64,000 nt of DNA from Pacificibacter maritimus (GCF_003814915.1 NZ_RKQK01000001.1:1194031-1258030), one strand, 5' to 3'; shown: positions 34,556 to 44,908, counted from the first letter of the stretch. The notes: generated by a model from the sequence alone, not told the origin. A program made the numbers and translations.

Positions 34556-34587
34556 CAAAAAAACGCCCCACCCGATTGGGCAGGGCG
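34556..34587 (-). terminator. Rho-independent terminator of proS
   Basis: On the minus strand CGCCCTGCCC-aatc-GGGTGGGGCG is followed by seven T residues, 24 bases after the proS stop. A strong stem with one internal mismatch. Confidence 0.85.
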
Positions 34588-34611
34588 CAGAACTTAATCA
34601 CTGTGCGAACT

Positions 34612-35949
34612 TTACAGGTCAGCGTAGATTTTTGCGACTTTTTCAACGGCCTGTTCTGGTGTCATTTCCTCAGACTCACCCGAACGGCGCGAGGTGACTT
34701 CAACAACACCGTTTTTCAACCCCCGCGGCCCGACCGTAATGCGCCAAGGCAGACCGATCAAATCCATGGTTGCAAATTTGCCGCCAGCGCGTTCTTTACG
34801 GTCATCGTAAAGTGGGTCGAGCCCCAGAGCTTGGAAAGATTTGTAAAGGGCTTCACAGGCTGCATCTGCTTCGTCGTCGCCTTGTTTAAGGTTGACGATA
34901 CCAACGTGGAACGGTGTCACGCCTTCTGGCCAGATGATGCCTTTGTCGTCGTGGTTGGCTTCGATCAATGCGCCCAGCAGGCGCGACACACCGATGCCAT
35001 GTGAGCCCATATGAACGGGCGTTTTCTTACCGTCTTGGCCGACAACTTCAGCGCCCATGCTTTCAGAATACTTGGTACCAAAGTAGAAAATTTGCCCCAC
35101 TTCAATACCACGCGCTGTCATTTGGCGATCTTCGGGAACTTTCGCAAATTCAGCGGCATCATGTGTTTCGTCTGTGCGCGCGTAAAGCGATGTAAATTCT
35201 TCCATTACGCTGCGGCATTCGTCGACATTATAGGGATCGATGTCGCGCGCACCCAGTTTGATGTCGGTCACACCTTTGTCGTAAAAGACTTCAGATTCGC
35301 CAGTGTCAGCGAGCACCAAAAATTCATGCGTATCATCGCCGCCAATGGGGCCCGAATCCGCACGCATCGGAATGGCCTGCAAGCCCATGCGTTCATAGGT
35401 GCGCAAGTAAGATACGAGGTGCCGGTTATAGGCATGCATCGCATCTTCTTTCGTTAAATCAAAGTTGTAGCCATCCTTCATTAGGAATTCTCGGCCGCGC
35501 ATAACACCAAAACGTGGACGCACTTCGTCACGGAATTTCCATTGAATGTGGTAGAGCGTCAAAGGCAGGTCTTTGTAAGATCCGACATGAGCGCGGAAAA
35601 TATCGGTGATCATTTCCTCATTGGTCGGACCATATAGCATGTCACGGCCGTGGCGATCCGAAATACGCAGCATTTCATCGCCATATGCATCGTAGCGACC
35701 GCTTTCGCGCCACAAATCAGCGGATTGCAATGTCGGCATCAAAAGCGGAATATGCCCAACGCGCTGCTGTTCTTCGTGAACGATATTTTCTATCTTTTTC
35801 AGAACCTTATAGCCCAAAGGCAACCACGAATATATACCTGCAGATTGCTGGCGGATCATGCCCGCTCGCAACATCAAACGATGCGATGCAATTTGTGCAT
35901 CGGCAGGGGTTTCTTTGAGTACAGGCAAAAAGTAACGGCTTAGGCGCAT
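34612..35949 (-). CDS. proS: Prolyl-tRNA synthetase, short alphaproteobacterial form
   Basis: Class II aminoacyl-tRNA synthetase of 445 aa. Motif 2 is [17 protein letters not shown] near residue 145 and motif 3 is [17 protein letters not shown] near 315; the C-terminal anticodon-binding domain covers about 345-440. It lacks the roughly 180-residue editing insertion found in E. coli ProS, as is usual for Alphaproteobacteria, so clearing of Ala-tRNA-Pro would need a free-standing editing protein. A ribosome site AGGC precedes the ATG. Monocistronic with its own terminator. Confidence 0.97.
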   Translation of the reverse strand: MRLSRYFLPVLKETPADAQIASHRLMLRAGMIRQQSAGIYSWLPLGYKVLKKIENIVHEEQQRVGHIPLLMPTLQSADLWRESGRYDAYGDEMLRISDRHGRDMLYGPTNEEMITDIFRAHVGSYKDLPLTLYHIQWKFRDEVRPRFGVMRGREFLMKDGYNFDLTKEDAMHAYNRHLVSYLRTYERMGLQAIPMRADSGPIGGDDTHEFLVLADTGESEVFYDKGVTDIKLGARDIDPYNVDECRSVMEEFTSLYARTDETHDAAEFAKVPEDRQMTARGIEVGQIFYFGTKYSESMGAEVVGQDGKKTPVHMGSHGIGVSRLLGALIEANHDDKGIIWPEGVTPFHVGIVNLKQGDDEADAACEALYKSFQALGLDPLYDDRKERAGGKFATMDLIGLPWRITVGPRGLKNGVVEVTSRRSGESEEMTPEQAVEKVAKIYADL

Positions 35950-36093
35950 CGGACAGCCTCTGATTTAAGTGAATTTGACTTGGTCTAAGCGATCCTTTGC
36001 GCACAAACAAGCATATCTAACACAAGCCTGACGCCCTGCCCCTTGAACGCAAAGGCGAAGCAGGCGATATGTAAGAAAACATGGAGAAATTTC

Positions 36094-37236
36094 TTGGCCT
36101 TACCTGTTCGCGATCAAGTCAAATATTGGAGCATCGCCAGCGTCGTCTTCCTGGGCACTGTCTGGTTGCTGGGGGACGTCATGTTGCCTTTTGTTCTGGC
36201 TATGGCGATCGCCTATATGCTGGATCCGATTGCAGACCGCTTGGAAAAACTGGGATTATCGCGCGCTTTGGCAACGGTGGTCATCACCATTTGTGCCGCT
36301 ATTATTTTCTTGATTATCGCGCTGGCTGTTGTGCCGACATTGGTGCGCCAAGCCACGGATTTGGTTGAAATAGCGCCACAGCTTTTTGAAGATCTGCAAG
36401 CCTTTCTACGCAAACATGTACCTGATTTGTTTAACGAAAATACTCAAATTCATCAGTCATTGATGCAAATTGGCGAAACCATAAAATCACGTGGCGGCGA
36501 ATTATTGTCGACGGCTTTGTCATCAGTCATGAGCCTTTTCAATGTTTTGATGATCATGTTTTTGGTGCCTGTAATTACATTTTACCTGCTCATGGATTGG
36601 GACAGAATGGTCGAGAAAGTCGACCTGATGTTGCCACGCGATCACGCCCCTGTGGTACGCCGTTTGGCATCTCAGATAGATCGAACATTGGCCTCATTCA
36701 TTCGCGGTCAAGGCACGGTCTGTTTGATCCTTGGCGCATTCTATGCTGCCGCCTTGATGCTGGTCGGTTTGAAATTTGGCCTTGTCACAGGCGCTATCGC
36801 AGGCGCTTTGACTTTCATTCCCTATGTGGGCGCCTTGGTCGGTGGGGTTTTGTCCATCGGCTTAGCGCTGTTCCAGTTTTGGGGCGGAGAAACGATGGTT
36901 GACGGCGAAACAGTGATGATGTCGACAGACTGGCTGCGCATCGGGCTGGTCATTGGGATTTTTGCCATAGGGCAGTTCTTTGAAGGCAATATTCTAACGC
37001 CAAATCTCGTGGGCTCATCCATTGGCTTACACCCTGTTTTGCTGATTTTTGCGCTGACTGTGTTCGGTACATTGTTTGGCTTTGTCGGTATGTTGATCGC
37101 CGTGCCAGTCGCAGCATCGATCGGGGTTGTCGCGCGGTTTGGCATTGAACAATACCAAAACAGCCGACTTTACACTGGGTTGACGCATGATGAACAGGCG
37201 CGGCACAAGGCCTCTAACGACACAGATGACCAGTGA
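36094..37236 (+). CDS. AI-2E/PerM family transporter
   Basis: Inner-membrane protein of about 380 aa with roughly eight helices of the PerM/AI-2E exporter family; substrates differ within the family and include quorum signals and ions. Family marks are PFVLAMAIAYMLDPIADRLEKLG near the N-terminus, and GAIAGALTFIPYVGALVGG and LHPVLLIFALTVFG in the C-terminal half. I chose the TTG at 36094 (first residues LALPVRDQVKYW) because GGAGA lies 6 bases upstream; another TTG at 36043 opens the frame further but has no ribosome site. It is 3 bases upstream of hdaA, so co-transcribed. Confidence 0.88.
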   Translation: MALPVRDQVKYWSIASVVFLGTVWLLGDVMLPFVLAMAIAYMLDPIADRLEKLGLSRALATVVITICAAIIFLIIALAVVPTLVRQATDLVEIAPQLFEDLQAFLRKHVPDLFNENTQIHQSLMQIGETIKSRGGELLSTALSSVMSLFNVLMIMFLVPVITFYLLMDWDRMVEKVDLMLPRDHAPVVRRLASQIDRTLASFIRGQGTVCLILGAFYAAALMLVGLKFGLVTGAIAGALTFIPYVGALVGGVLSIGLALFQFWGGETMVDGETVMMSTDWLRIGLVIGIFAIGQFFEGNILTPNLVGSSIGLHPVLLIFALTVFGTLFGFVGMLIAVPVAASIGVVARFGIEQYQNSRLYTGLTHDEQARHKASNDTDDQ

Positions 37237-37239
37237 TCC

Positions 37240-37944
37240 ATGCCTGAACAACTTACCTTTGATTTGCCCATCCGTGAGGCACTAGAGCGCGAGGCCTTTT
37301 TTGTCTCGCCGTCCAATGCCATTGCTTTAGCAACGATGGATCAGCTTGAATTTTGGCCCAATAACAAACTGGTTTTGGTTGGGCCACGCGGATCGGGCAA
37401 AACCCATATGGCCCATGTTTGGGCCCAAGATCGCCGCGCAGTCATCATCGGCGTCGATGAATTAGGTGACGCCGATATCGCCATGTTGGCCAGTTTGAAA
37501 CACGTGGTCGTGGAAAACGCAGATCAAATTGTCGAGCTGCCAAATGCGCGCGCCACCGAAGACGCTTTATTTCACCTGCACAACCTGACCCTGGCCGAGG
37601 GTGGCTTTCTTTTGATCACCGCAAGCCTGCCGCCGCAGATGTGGAAACTGTCTTTGCCTGATCTAGCCTCGCGGATGCAAGGCACATCAGTGGCGAAAAT
37701 TGACGCGCCCGATGATGCGCTTTTGTCCGCGATGCTGTTGAAACAGTTCGAAGATCGCCAGATCGCGGTGTCCCCCACTTTGATCCCATATCTGGTTACC
37801 AGAATGGAAAGATCCACTGCAAACCTACGCCAAGTCGTCGAAGCCTTAGATGATGCAGCCCTGCGTGACGCCAAACCGATTTCACGCAGTTTGGCCGCGC
37901 ATGTTCTTGATACATTGGGCCTGATCCCTGCGGATGGCCCCTAA
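37240..37944 (+). CDS. hdaA: HdaA, regulatory inactivator of DnaA
   Basis: DnaA-related AAA+ protein of 234 aa without the DnaA DNA-binding domain. With the sliding clamp it stimulates ATP hydrolysis by DnaA, preventing re-initiation. The N-terminal EQLTFDLPIR contains the clamp-binding element (QLTFDL). Walker A is GPRGSGKTH near residue 49. Walker B is weak (VVVENADQI), and the C-terminal lid shows RMERSTANLRQVVEALD. It follows perM by 3 bases and precedes ppk1 by 22 bases, an alphaproteobacterial arrangement. Confidence 0.9.
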   Translation: MPEQLTFDLPIREALEREAFFVSPSNAIALATMDQLEFWPNNKLVLVGPRGSGKTHMAHVWAQDRRAVIIGVDELGDADIAMLASLKHVVVENADQIVELPNARATEDALFHLHNLTLAEGGFLLITASLPPQMWKLSLPDLASRMQGTSVAKIDAPDDALLSAMLLKQFEDRQIAVSPTLIPYLVTRMERSTANLRQVVEALDDAALRDAKPISRSLAAHVLDTLGLIPADGP

Positions 37945-37966
37945 CTGAAACGTGGTAGAAATCTAT

Positions 37967-40153
37967 ATGACCAAAGCGCCATCAACCGACTTTCTTGCAG
38001 CTGATTTTCCCGCCCCCGTTGCGCTTCCTGCAGACTGGTTGACGGGGCCCGAACGTTTTTTCAACCGCGAACTCAGTTGGCTTGGCTTCAACTGGAGGGT
38101 CTTGGGCGAGGCGCAAAACCTGCGCACACCGCTCTTGGAACGTTTGCGCTTTGTGTCGATTTCTGCGGCCAATTTGGATGAATTCTATACAGTTCGCGTG
38201 GCAGGTTTGCGCGAATTGGCAAAAGCAGGCACGACGACCCCCGCCGCCGACGGACGATCCCCCGCAGAACAATTGGGATTGATTTCAAAAGATGCGCGCG
38301 ACCTGATGTCAGCGCAGGTCACTGCATGGGAAGACATTCGCAGCGAAATGGCGCTGCAAGGAATTTCTATTCTCACCCAAGACACGCTGGAAAAAGACGA
38401 TTTAGAACACCTCAACACCGCCTTTCTGACCCAAGTCTTTCCTGTTTTATCTCCCCTTGCGATTGATCCCGCGCATCCTTTTCCCTTTGTGCCAAACTCG
38501 GGCTTTGTCTTGGCTTTGCAGATGCAGCGCGACAAAGACAAGCGGCCCTTGCAGGCTCTTTTACCGATCCCTGCGCTGATTGATCGCTTTGTGCGCCTGC
38601 CCGAAACTGTCGATACCCAAGACCGTTTTTTGCCCCTCGAAGATCTGCTTTTGATGAACGCACCAAAGCTATTTCCAGGCTATTCGCCTGTTGGCTCATG
38701 CACGTTCCGCGTGCTGCGCGATAGTGATTTGGAAGTGGAAGAAGAAGCCGAAGATTTGGTGCGCGAATTTGAAACCGCCTTGAAAAGACGCAGGCGCGGC
38801 GAAGTGGTGCGATTGAAGATTTCACAAGGTGCGCCAGAAGCCCTGCGCGCCGTGATCAAAGATCAATTGCGTGTCCATGAAGATGAAATCATCGAAGTGC
38901 CTGGCATGTTAGGCTTGGCCGACCTTAAAGAACTCGTGCTGAAATCGCGGGCTGACTTGCAATGGCCCAAATATATCCCACGCGTCCCTGAACGGGTGCA
39001 AGACCACGAAGGCGATATGTTCGCGGCCATACGGCAAAAAGACATTCTGTTGCACCACCCCTATGAGACCTTCGATCTCGTGATCCGTTTTTTGGCCCAA
39101 GCTGCGAATGATCCCGATGTGGTTGCGATCAAGCAAACTTTGTACCGCACATCGCATGATAGCCCTATTGTATCAGCGCTATGTGAAGCTGCTGAAAACG
39201 GCAAGATGGTCACTGCGGTGGTTGAACTGAAAGCCCGCTTTGACGAGGCTGCCAATATCCGTCAATCGCGCCGCTTGGAACGCTCAGGTGTGCATGTTGT
39301 GTACGGTTTCACCAATTACAAAACCCATGCGAAAATATCGACTGTGGTGCGCCGCGAAGATAAAAATTTGGTCACCTATACACATTTTGGCACAGGCAAC
39401 TATCACCCGATTACCGCACGCATTTACACCGATCTAAGCTTTTTCACCTGCGATGCTGCTTTGGGGCGCGATGCCACCAAAGTCTTCAATTACATCGGAG
39501 GCTACGCGCCGCCAGAGGAATTGGAAAACCTATCGATTTCACCGCAGTCTTTGAAGAAAAACCTATTGGCAGGAATTGCACACGAAGCAGAGCTTGCCCG
39601 CGCAGGAAAGCCAGCCGAAATCTGGGCCAAGATGAATTCTTTGGTCGAACCCGAAGTAATTGACGCGCTTTATGCCGCCAGCCAAGACGGCGTCAAAATC
39701 AATCTGGTCATTCGTGGCATTTGCGGTTTGCGCCCAGGCGTGATCGGGTTGTCCGAAAACATTCGCGTAAAATCCATCGTCGGGCGGTTCTTGGAACATT
39801 CAAGGATCGTTTGTTTTGGCAACGGCAAAGGGCTGCCCTCTAAAAAAGCGAGGGTTTACATTTCATCTGCCGATTGGATGGGGCGGAATTTGAACCGCCG
39901 TGTCGAAACATTGGTGGAAATCAACAACCCAACGGTCAAAGCGCAAATTGTGCAGCAAGTCATGGCAGCCAATATGGCGGATGTGGCCCAAAGCTGGATC
40001 CTTGCGGGTGACGGAACTTGGCACCGCCCCGTGGTGCCCTCAGGTGATGCGCAGTTTTCTTGCCACCAGTTTTTTATGGAACACCCGTCACTCTCAGGGC
40101 GTGGATCTGCGGGCGTAAAGGATGTCCCTGAACTGACACATAAAGATTTATAA
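37967..40153 (+). CDS. ppk1: Polyphosphate kinase 1
   Basis: Makes long-chain polyphosphate from ATP. 728 aa. N-terminal domain (RFFNRELSWLGFNWRVL), head domain, and two C-terminal phospholipase-D-like catalytic domains. The autophosphorylated histidine is H454 in NYKTHAKIS, and the second conserved histidine is in THFGTGNYHPITARIYTDLS. The C-terminal region includes VRGICGLRPGV and EHSRIVCFGNG. The ATG at 37967 is preferred to a GTG five codons upstream. It is followed by ppx 109 bases later, so synthesis and breakdown genes are side by side. Confidence 0.97.
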   Translation: MTKAPSTDFLAADFPAPVALPADWLTGPERFFNRELSWLGFNWRVLGEAQNLRTPLLERLRFVSISAANLDEFYTVRVAGLRELAKAGTTTPAADGRSPAEQLGLISKDARDLMSAQVTAWEDIRSEMALQGISILTQDTLEKDDLEHLNTAFLTQVFPVLSPLAIDPAHPFPFVPNSGFVLALQMQRDKDKRPLQALLPIPALIDRFVRLPETVDTQDRFLPLEDLLLMNAPKLFPGYSPVGSCTFRVLRDSDLEVEEEAEDLVREFETALKRRRRGEVVRLKISQGAPEALRAVIKDQLRVHEDEIIEVPGMLGLADLKELVLKSRADLQWPKYIPRVPERVQDHEGDMFAAIRQKDILLHHPYETFDLVIRFLAQAANDPDVVAIKQTLYRTSHDSPIVSALCEAAENGKMVTAVVELKARFDEAANIRQSRRLERSGVHVVYGFTNYKTHAKISTVVRREDKNLVTYTHFGTGNYHPITARIYTDLSFFTCDAALGRDATKVFNYIGGYAPPEELENLSISPQSLKKNLLAGIAHEAELARAGKPAEIWAKMNSLVEPEVIDALYAASQDGVKINLVIRGICGLRPGVIGLSENIRVKSIVGRFLEHSRIVCFGNGKGLPSKKARVYISSADWMGRNLNRRVETLVEINNPTVKAQIVQQVMAANMADVAQSWILAGDGTWHRPVVPSGDAQFSCHQFFMEHPSLSGRGSAGVKDVPELTHKDL

Positions 40154-40262
40154 AAGCCACCTGCCCTTTGGCGTGCTTCAAACGCCCAAATAAACGACAC
40201 AGATAAAGTTGCGAAACCGTTTTTGATGATGCAACCTAATGTGAACCACTAAGGAAAACACC

Positions 40263-41837
40263 TTGTCAGCATCTGATTCCGCGCAGGACCAAAGCACAGC
40301 ACAAAACGAATGGGGCGTTTTTGGGCGTCCGCTCTTTCTTGACGAAGACGCAAGGGCTTTATCGCGTGTGGGGGTGGTCGATGTTGGGTCCAACTCTGTG
40401 CGGATGGTGGTCTTCGATGGTGCTGCGCGCAGCCCTGCTTATTTCTACAACGAAAAAATACTTTGCGGTTTGGGCTCTGGCCTGCGTGAAACAGGACGCC
40501 TAAACCCCCAAGGCAAATTGCGTGCCATGTCAGCCATCAAGCGTTTCCAAAAGCTTGCCAGTTCTATGGGAATTCCTCCTCTCACGGCCGTTGCGACTGC
40601 CGCAATGCGCGAGGCAGAGGATGGTCCAGAATTTCGTGAGGAAATTCTGCGCGAGACAGGCTTGAACCTTTGGGTGATTGACGGCGAAGAAGAAGCCCGC
40701 CTGTCTGCGCAAGGGGTTCTTCTTGGTTGGCCAGATGCCAAAGGTATGATCTGCGATATTGGCGGTTCATCTATGGAACTTGCCATCGTTGGCGATGGCA
40801 CGGTGGGCAAGCGCCTGACATCCCCACTTGGCCCATTGAAACTGCAAGGTCTCAAGGGCGGTCGCAAAGGTCTGCGCGATCATATCAAACCTGTGATCGC
40901 CAATCTTTCGCAAACGATGGGAACGGATCACAAACGCATTTATCTCGTCGGTGGATCATGGCGCGCTATAGCGCGCATCGATATGGAACGCCGCGGCTAT
41001 CCTTTACATGTTCTGCACGAATATCGCATGTCGGCCAGCGCGGTCAGCAAAACGATTGCCTATATCCGTGAAAACAATCTGGATGACATACGCGCCAAAA
41101 CAGGGACATCTTCTGCGCGGATGGCCTTGGTGCCGATTGCCTCAGAAGTGCTGCGCCAACTTGTGCGCAGCTTCAAGCCGAAAGACATTTGTATTTCGTC
41201 ATACGGTATCCGCGAGGGCATGTTGTATGAACAAATGCCACAAGATGTGCGCGCGCGTGATCCATTGATCGAAGCTTGCCGTTTTGCCGAACATAAAGAC
41301 GCGCGTGTGCCTGGCGTGGGCAAGCGCTTGCACCGCTTTATCGAACCTATTTTTAGCGCACGCGCCTATGAAAAGATGCGCCTTATCCGTGCTGCCTGCT
41401 TGCTGCATGATGTGACATGGCGCGCCCATCCCGATTACCGTGCAGAGGTTTGTTTCGACAATGCCACTCGTGCCAATTTGGGTGGATTGGCCCATAAAGA
41501 AAGGGTCTTTTTGGGCGTGGCCTTGCTGCACCGCTACAAAAACTCACGCGATGGCAGCAGTTTTGCACCCTTGATTGACATGCTGTCAGACAAGGAACTG
41601 CACAATGCTGAAGTCTTGGGCAAGGCCATGCGCTTTGGCGCTATGATCGCGGTTGATGCGCCTGACGAAATTGCGCAACTTAAATATTTTCCCAAGAAAA
41701 AAGAGCTTATTTTGACACTGCGCCCCGATGCAGAAGATCTGTTTGGCGAAGTGGCAGAATCCAGATTTATGTCACTGGCCAGCGCTCTTGGGGCCACGCC
41801 AACAATCAAGCACGCAAAGTTGAAAAAGTCGAAATAG
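40263..41837 (+). CDS. ppx: Exopolyphosphatase/guanosine pentaphosphate phosphatase family protein
   Basis: Ppx/GppA phosphatase of 524 aa acting on polyphosphate, and possibly pppGpp. Start is TTG with AAGGA six bases upstream. The actin-like ATPase fold shows VGVVDVGSNSVRMVVFDG (about residues 37-54) and IGDIGGSSMEL-type CDIGGSSMELAIV. The C-terminal helical region contains HD-like features (RAACLLHDVTWRAHPDYRAE), as in long Ppx forms. Neighbour of ppk1. Confidence 0.94.
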   Translation: MSASDSAQDQSTAQNEWGVFGRPLFLDEDARALSRVGVVDVGSNSVRMVVFDGAARSPAYFYNEKILCGLGSGLRETGRLNPQGKLRAMSAIKRFQKLASSMGIPPLTAVATAAMREAEDGPEFREEILRETGLNLWVIDGEEEARLSAQGVLLGWPDAKGMICDIGGSSMELAIVGDGTVGKRLTSPLGPLKLQGLKGGRKGLRDHIKPVIANLSQTMGTDHKRIYLVGGSWRAIARIDMERRGYPLHVLHEYRMSASAVSKTIAYIRENNLDDIRAKTGTSSARMALVPIASEVLRQLVRSFKPKDICISSYGIREGMLYEQMPQDVRARDPLIEACRFAEHKDARVPGVGKRLHRFIEPIFSARAYEKMRLIRAACLLHDVTWRAHPDYRAEVCFDNATRANLGGLAHKERVFLGVALLHRYKNSRDGSSFAPLIDMLSDKELHNAEVLGKAMRFGAMIAVDAPDEIAQLKYFPKKKELILTLRPDAEDLFGEVAESRFMSLASALGATPTIKHAKLKKSK

Positions 41838-41871
41838 AGGCTGTTTGGCGCGAAACTTAAGGTAGGGTCCG

Positions 41872-42936
41872 CTAAGAGGGCAGCTCCAAGTCGACCGTCA
41901 CGGGAAAATGGTCCGAAGCCGTCAAAAGTGCCTCACGCAGGGCTGTGTCATGATAGCAAAACGGGTCATCGAAAGGATGCCAAATCCGCCATGTCCCATG
42001 TGGTTTGAGATCAGACGAGAGCATCACATAATCCAAAAGCGCTGACAGATAACGGTTTTCATGGCTGATAAAAAACCGCGATGTGGTGGGCGTAGCACGC
42101 GGGCGATGCGCCATGGCCATTTTTGCATGGGGGTCAAACAAACATCTGGCTTGTGCATCCTTTTGCGCCGTTTGGCTGTCACCGATAACGATTTCTAGCC
42201 CTGAGCGCCCGAACAGTTTTTCATAAGCATCTAAACCAGGACCGTCGTTGAAATCCCCTAAAACAATCAACGGATCATTGGCGGACAGATGTTCATCAAC
42301 ACGCGCGCGCAGCCATAAACATTGTGCGGCTTGCTTGCGACGGTTTTCGATTGAAATGCGTACAAAGTCTTCATGATCGCGCGCGCCATGGGGCGCCTTT
42401 GATTTCACATGTACGCCGATCATACGAAACGAAACCCCAGTGTCACGCACTTGCACCTGCACTTCTAGCGGAGGCTTTGAAAAGCGCACAGGCTTTTGCA
42501 GATCAACCGCTTGCATTGGCAAGAATTCTTGATCGAAGCGCGGCGATATTGCTGCATCTGTCACGAGCTGCCCTTGATCCATCATTGCCCCTTTGGGGTC
42601 ATGACGCGCCCGCAAGATCAGCGGATCATAGAGCAAAGCGATTTCTTGGCGCGTGTCATTCGTCATGCCTGTGACAACTGTATTGGCGCGCAGGCCTGCG
42701 AAATCCGCGAATTGTTCCAGTGCCTGTACCGTATCACGCTTGCGCGATGTATCGGGGGCCTCGATCACCATGATGGCATCCGCATCAAGGGACTTGAAGA
42801 CATGCGACAGCGCCGTGAGCTGTTCAAAGCATGTCACCTTATGGCGCCGTGATGCTGTATTTTCCAACAGCGGCTTGCCCGCGTCGTCAAAAAGCGCGTC
42901 GAACCATTCAACGTTGTAGGTGGCTATGCGTATCAA
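41872..42936 (-). CDS. Endonuclease/exonuclease/phosphatase family protein
   Basis: 354-aa protein of the EEP (DNase I/exonuclease III/synaptojanin) fold. Catalytic elements visible in order: ATYNVEWF (asparagine), VIEAPD (metal-binding glutamate), GVHVKSK (histidine), VLGDFNDGPG (Asp-x-Asn), LLDYVMLS and SDHFPVTVDL (Asp-His). There is no signal peptide, so it is cytoplasmic; the substrate may be DNA or a phosphoester. The start is a TTG overlapping the DjlA-like stop by 4 bases (TTGA); no ATG is available near it. Confidence 0.87.
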   Translation of the reverse strand: MIRIATYNVEWFDALFDDAGKPLLENTASRRHKVTCFEQLTALSHVFKSLDADAIMVIEAPDTSRKRDTVQALEQFADFAGLRANTVVTGMTNDTRQEIALLYDPLILRARHDPKGAMMDQGQLVTDAAISPRFDQEFLPMQAVDLQKPVRFSKPPLEVQVQVRDTGVSFRMIGVHVKSKAPHGARDHEDFVRISIENRRKQAAQCLWLRARVDEHLSANDPLIVLGDFNDGPGLDAYEKLFGRSGLEIVIGDSQTAQKDAQARCLFDPHAKMAMAHRPRATPTTSRFFISHENRYLSALLDYVMLSSDLKPHGTWRIWHPFDDPFCYHDTALREALLTASDHFPVTVDLELPS

Positions 42937-43616
42937 GTCGCGCGGGCCAATGCGATGTTATCCCAAGCGCCGTTGATTTCGGCCAAGCGTTTGGTCGCCA
43001 TTTGCACGGCTTCTTCAGGAACACCGCGTGCGATCATTTTATCGGGGTGCGTTTCGCGCACCAAACTGCGATAGGCAGATTTGATCTCGCTTAGGTCCAT
43101 CGTGGGATCGACCCCTAAAATATCATAAGGGTCGCGCTTTGCATCGGGGACAAACCTCGCGCGCAATCGACGAAAATGTGCTTCAGAAATTTCGAAAATC
43201 TCTGCCACGCGCTGCAAAAAGGCATCTTCGTTTGGGTGGTATTCCCCATCGGCTATTGCGATGTGAAACAGACCTTCCACGAGATCGACCAAAGGCGCGC
43301 AATTGTCGCGATACATCGCCTTAATGCGTTTGGCGTAATCTTCAAATCCCGCAACATCTTGACGGGCAAGGTTGAAAACGCGGCCTGCTGCGGCTTCATC
43401 TTCGGCGGCAATGTGAAACACTTCGCGAAAGGCTGTGACTTCATCTCGGGTCACTTGCCCATCTGCTTTGGCCATTTTTGCCCCAAGGGCGATGACCGCA
43501 ATGGCAAAGCCTACTCGCAGTTCAGGGTCAGAGCGCAGGCGCGCAAAAACCGCCGACAGGCTTTCACCTGCGCGCAGTGCTTCTAAAGCGTCTAATATTC
43601 GGAACCAAATCGACAT
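42933..43616 (-). CDS. DjlA-like co-chaperone with TerB and DnaJ domains
   Basis: 227 aa. The N-terminal TerB-like helical domain (about residues 25-150, GFAIAVIALGAKMAKADGQVT and YHPNEDAFLQRVAEIF) is followed by a C-terminal J domain (YDILGVDPTMDLSEIKSAYR then THPDKM with the invariant HPD). This is the architecture of DjlA, but the N-terminal membrane segment of E. coli DjlA is not obvious; MSIWFRILDALEAL looks amphipathic. The ATG at 43616 is preferred over a TTG at 43622. It should recruit DnaK and is coupled to the downstream EEP gene. Confidence 0.88.
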   Translation of the reverse strand: MSIWFRILDALEALRAGESLSAVFARLRSDPELRVGFAIAVIALGAKMAKADGQVTRDEVTAFREVFHIAAEDEAAAGRVFNLARQDVAGFEDYAKRIKAMYRDNCAPLVDLVEGLFHIAIADGEYHPNEDAFLQRVAEIFEISEAHFRRLRARFVPDAKRDPYDILGVDPTMDLSEIKSAYRSLVRETHPDKMIARGVPEEAVQMATKRLAEINGAWDNIALARAT

Positions 43617-43705
43617 ACCCAAGCATAGACCGCGCGCGCCTAAGTGTCAGGTCATAAACACATGATAATTGTTTCAGTCTTGTCCGATGCCGAAAATTCG
43701 GACTT

Positions 43706-44197
43706 TTATAGATTTTTTTGCATAAACAACGCATCGAGCCAACGGTCAAATTTATAGCCCGATTGCGGAATACGTCCGACTTCTTTGTAGCCCAAGGCCT
43801 CATGAAATGCGATCGAGGCTGTGTTGTCGGCATCGATTACGCCGATCATCGACTTGTGTCCTGCTTCGCGGGCATGTTCTTCGATGGTGATCAACAATAT
43901 ACGGCCAAAGCCACGCCCCTGCGCGGCATCGCTCAGATAAACAGAATGTTCCATCGTATGGCGGTAGCCATTATTGCCCGGACGGAATTGTTCGTAAGAG
44001 GCGTAGCCCGCAACGACACCATCCACTTCGGCGACATAAAATGCACGCCCTGAGGCAAGCCGTGCTTCGATCAAGCTGGCCCAATCATCGACGCTGCGTT
44101 GTTCTGATGAAAATGATGCCGTTGTCTGTTCGATTACAGGTTTCATGATGGCTTTTATCGCCGCTGCGTCAGCGGGGGTGGCAGTCCGAAGTGTCAT
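43706..44197 (-). CDS. GNAT N-acetyltransferase (phosphinothricin acetyltransferase-like)
   Basis: 163 aa of the GNAT fold, closest in pattern to the Bar/Pat branch. The acetyl-CoA motif is SDAAQGRGFGRILLITIEEH (Q/R-x-x-G-x-G), followed by IGVIDADNTASIAFHEALGY and a C-terminal GYKFDRWLDALFM, which is typical of Pat-like enzymes. The ATG at 44197 forms an ATGA overlap with the VOC gene, so the two are co-translated. The acceptor substrate is unknown. Confidence 0.88.
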   Translation of the reverse strand: MTLRTATPADAAAIKAIMKPVIEQTTASFSSEQRSVDDWASLIEARLASGRAFYVAEVDGVVAGYASYEQFRPGNNGYRHTMEHSVYLSDAAQGRGFGRILLITIEEHAREAGHKSMIGVIDADNTASIAFHEALGYKEVGRIPQSGYKFDRWLDALFMQKNL

Positions 44198-44814
44198 GCG
44201 ATCCAAATCTCTCCTGAGGCTGATCCAATCTCAGCTTGTAGTGATGCTGTACGGCCATCGCCGATGGTGACATGATCCATTGCTTCAACAAAAGGTGCAA
44301 GTGCTGCGCGTAAATCAGCAGCCTTTGGATGGGTCAATTTTAATCTGCGCAGGCGCAAATCACGCTGCGGCATGTGCTGAGTGGGATGGTCTGAATGCCA
44401 TTCGATGAGGGTTGGAAAACACCCATCAAACAGCGGCTTCCCGTCTTTTGGGATAATCATCCGCCACGCATAATCACCGCGCCTAAACGATTTTATATCG
44501 CCCACAATTGCGGGGGCGCGTTCCCATGCTTCGTCCAAATCGTCACAGCGCACCACCCAGTTTGACAGCTTAGGCCCACCGCCAAAATTGTCCAAATCGA
44601 ACCAACGGGCATGGTCGGGTTTTGCAGCTTCGGGATCTCGTGCGATCACTTCAAAATAGCTGGCCTTGTCTAAAGCAACGAGATGATTATGAGTGCCCAT
44701 TTCGTCATGCGCCCCGCGCGGTTCGAAAGGCACATCTAAAAGCCCCTCCGCCCAAAGCCTGCCTTGGGTCAAATCACTGGCGCAGACCACCAAGTGGTCA
44801 AGAAAATAGGACAT
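44194..44814 (-). CDS. VOC-superfamily protein, glyoxalase-like domain
   Basis: 206 aa with an N-terminal glyoxalase-like half (FLDHLVVCASDLTQGRLWAE, then GTHNHLVAL) and a second less conserved half (about 115-205). The HLV and HN histidines fit metal or substrate binding of the vicinal-oxygen-chelate fold. Substrate unknown. Its start is 95 bases from the divergent nhaA gene, and its end overlaps the GNAT gene by 4 bases. Confidence 0.85.
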   Translation of the reverse strand: MSYFLDHLVVCASDLTQGRLWAEGLLDVPFEPRGAHDEMGTHNHLVALDKASYFEVIARDPEAAKPDHARWFDLDNFGGGPKLSNWVVRCDDLDEAWERAPAIVGDIKSFRRGDYAWRMIIPKDGKPLFDGCFPTLIEWHSDHPTQHMPQRDLRLRRLKLTHPKAADLRAALAPFVEAMDHVTIGDGRTASLQAEIGSASGEIWIA

Positions 44815-44908
44815 AAGTTACCAAAAGTTAAGATGCAGCATTGAAAGGCCGATTAGAAAGCCCATTTAAGACATGGTGTACATCTAATTTAAGAAAGAAA
44901 AGCGCAAA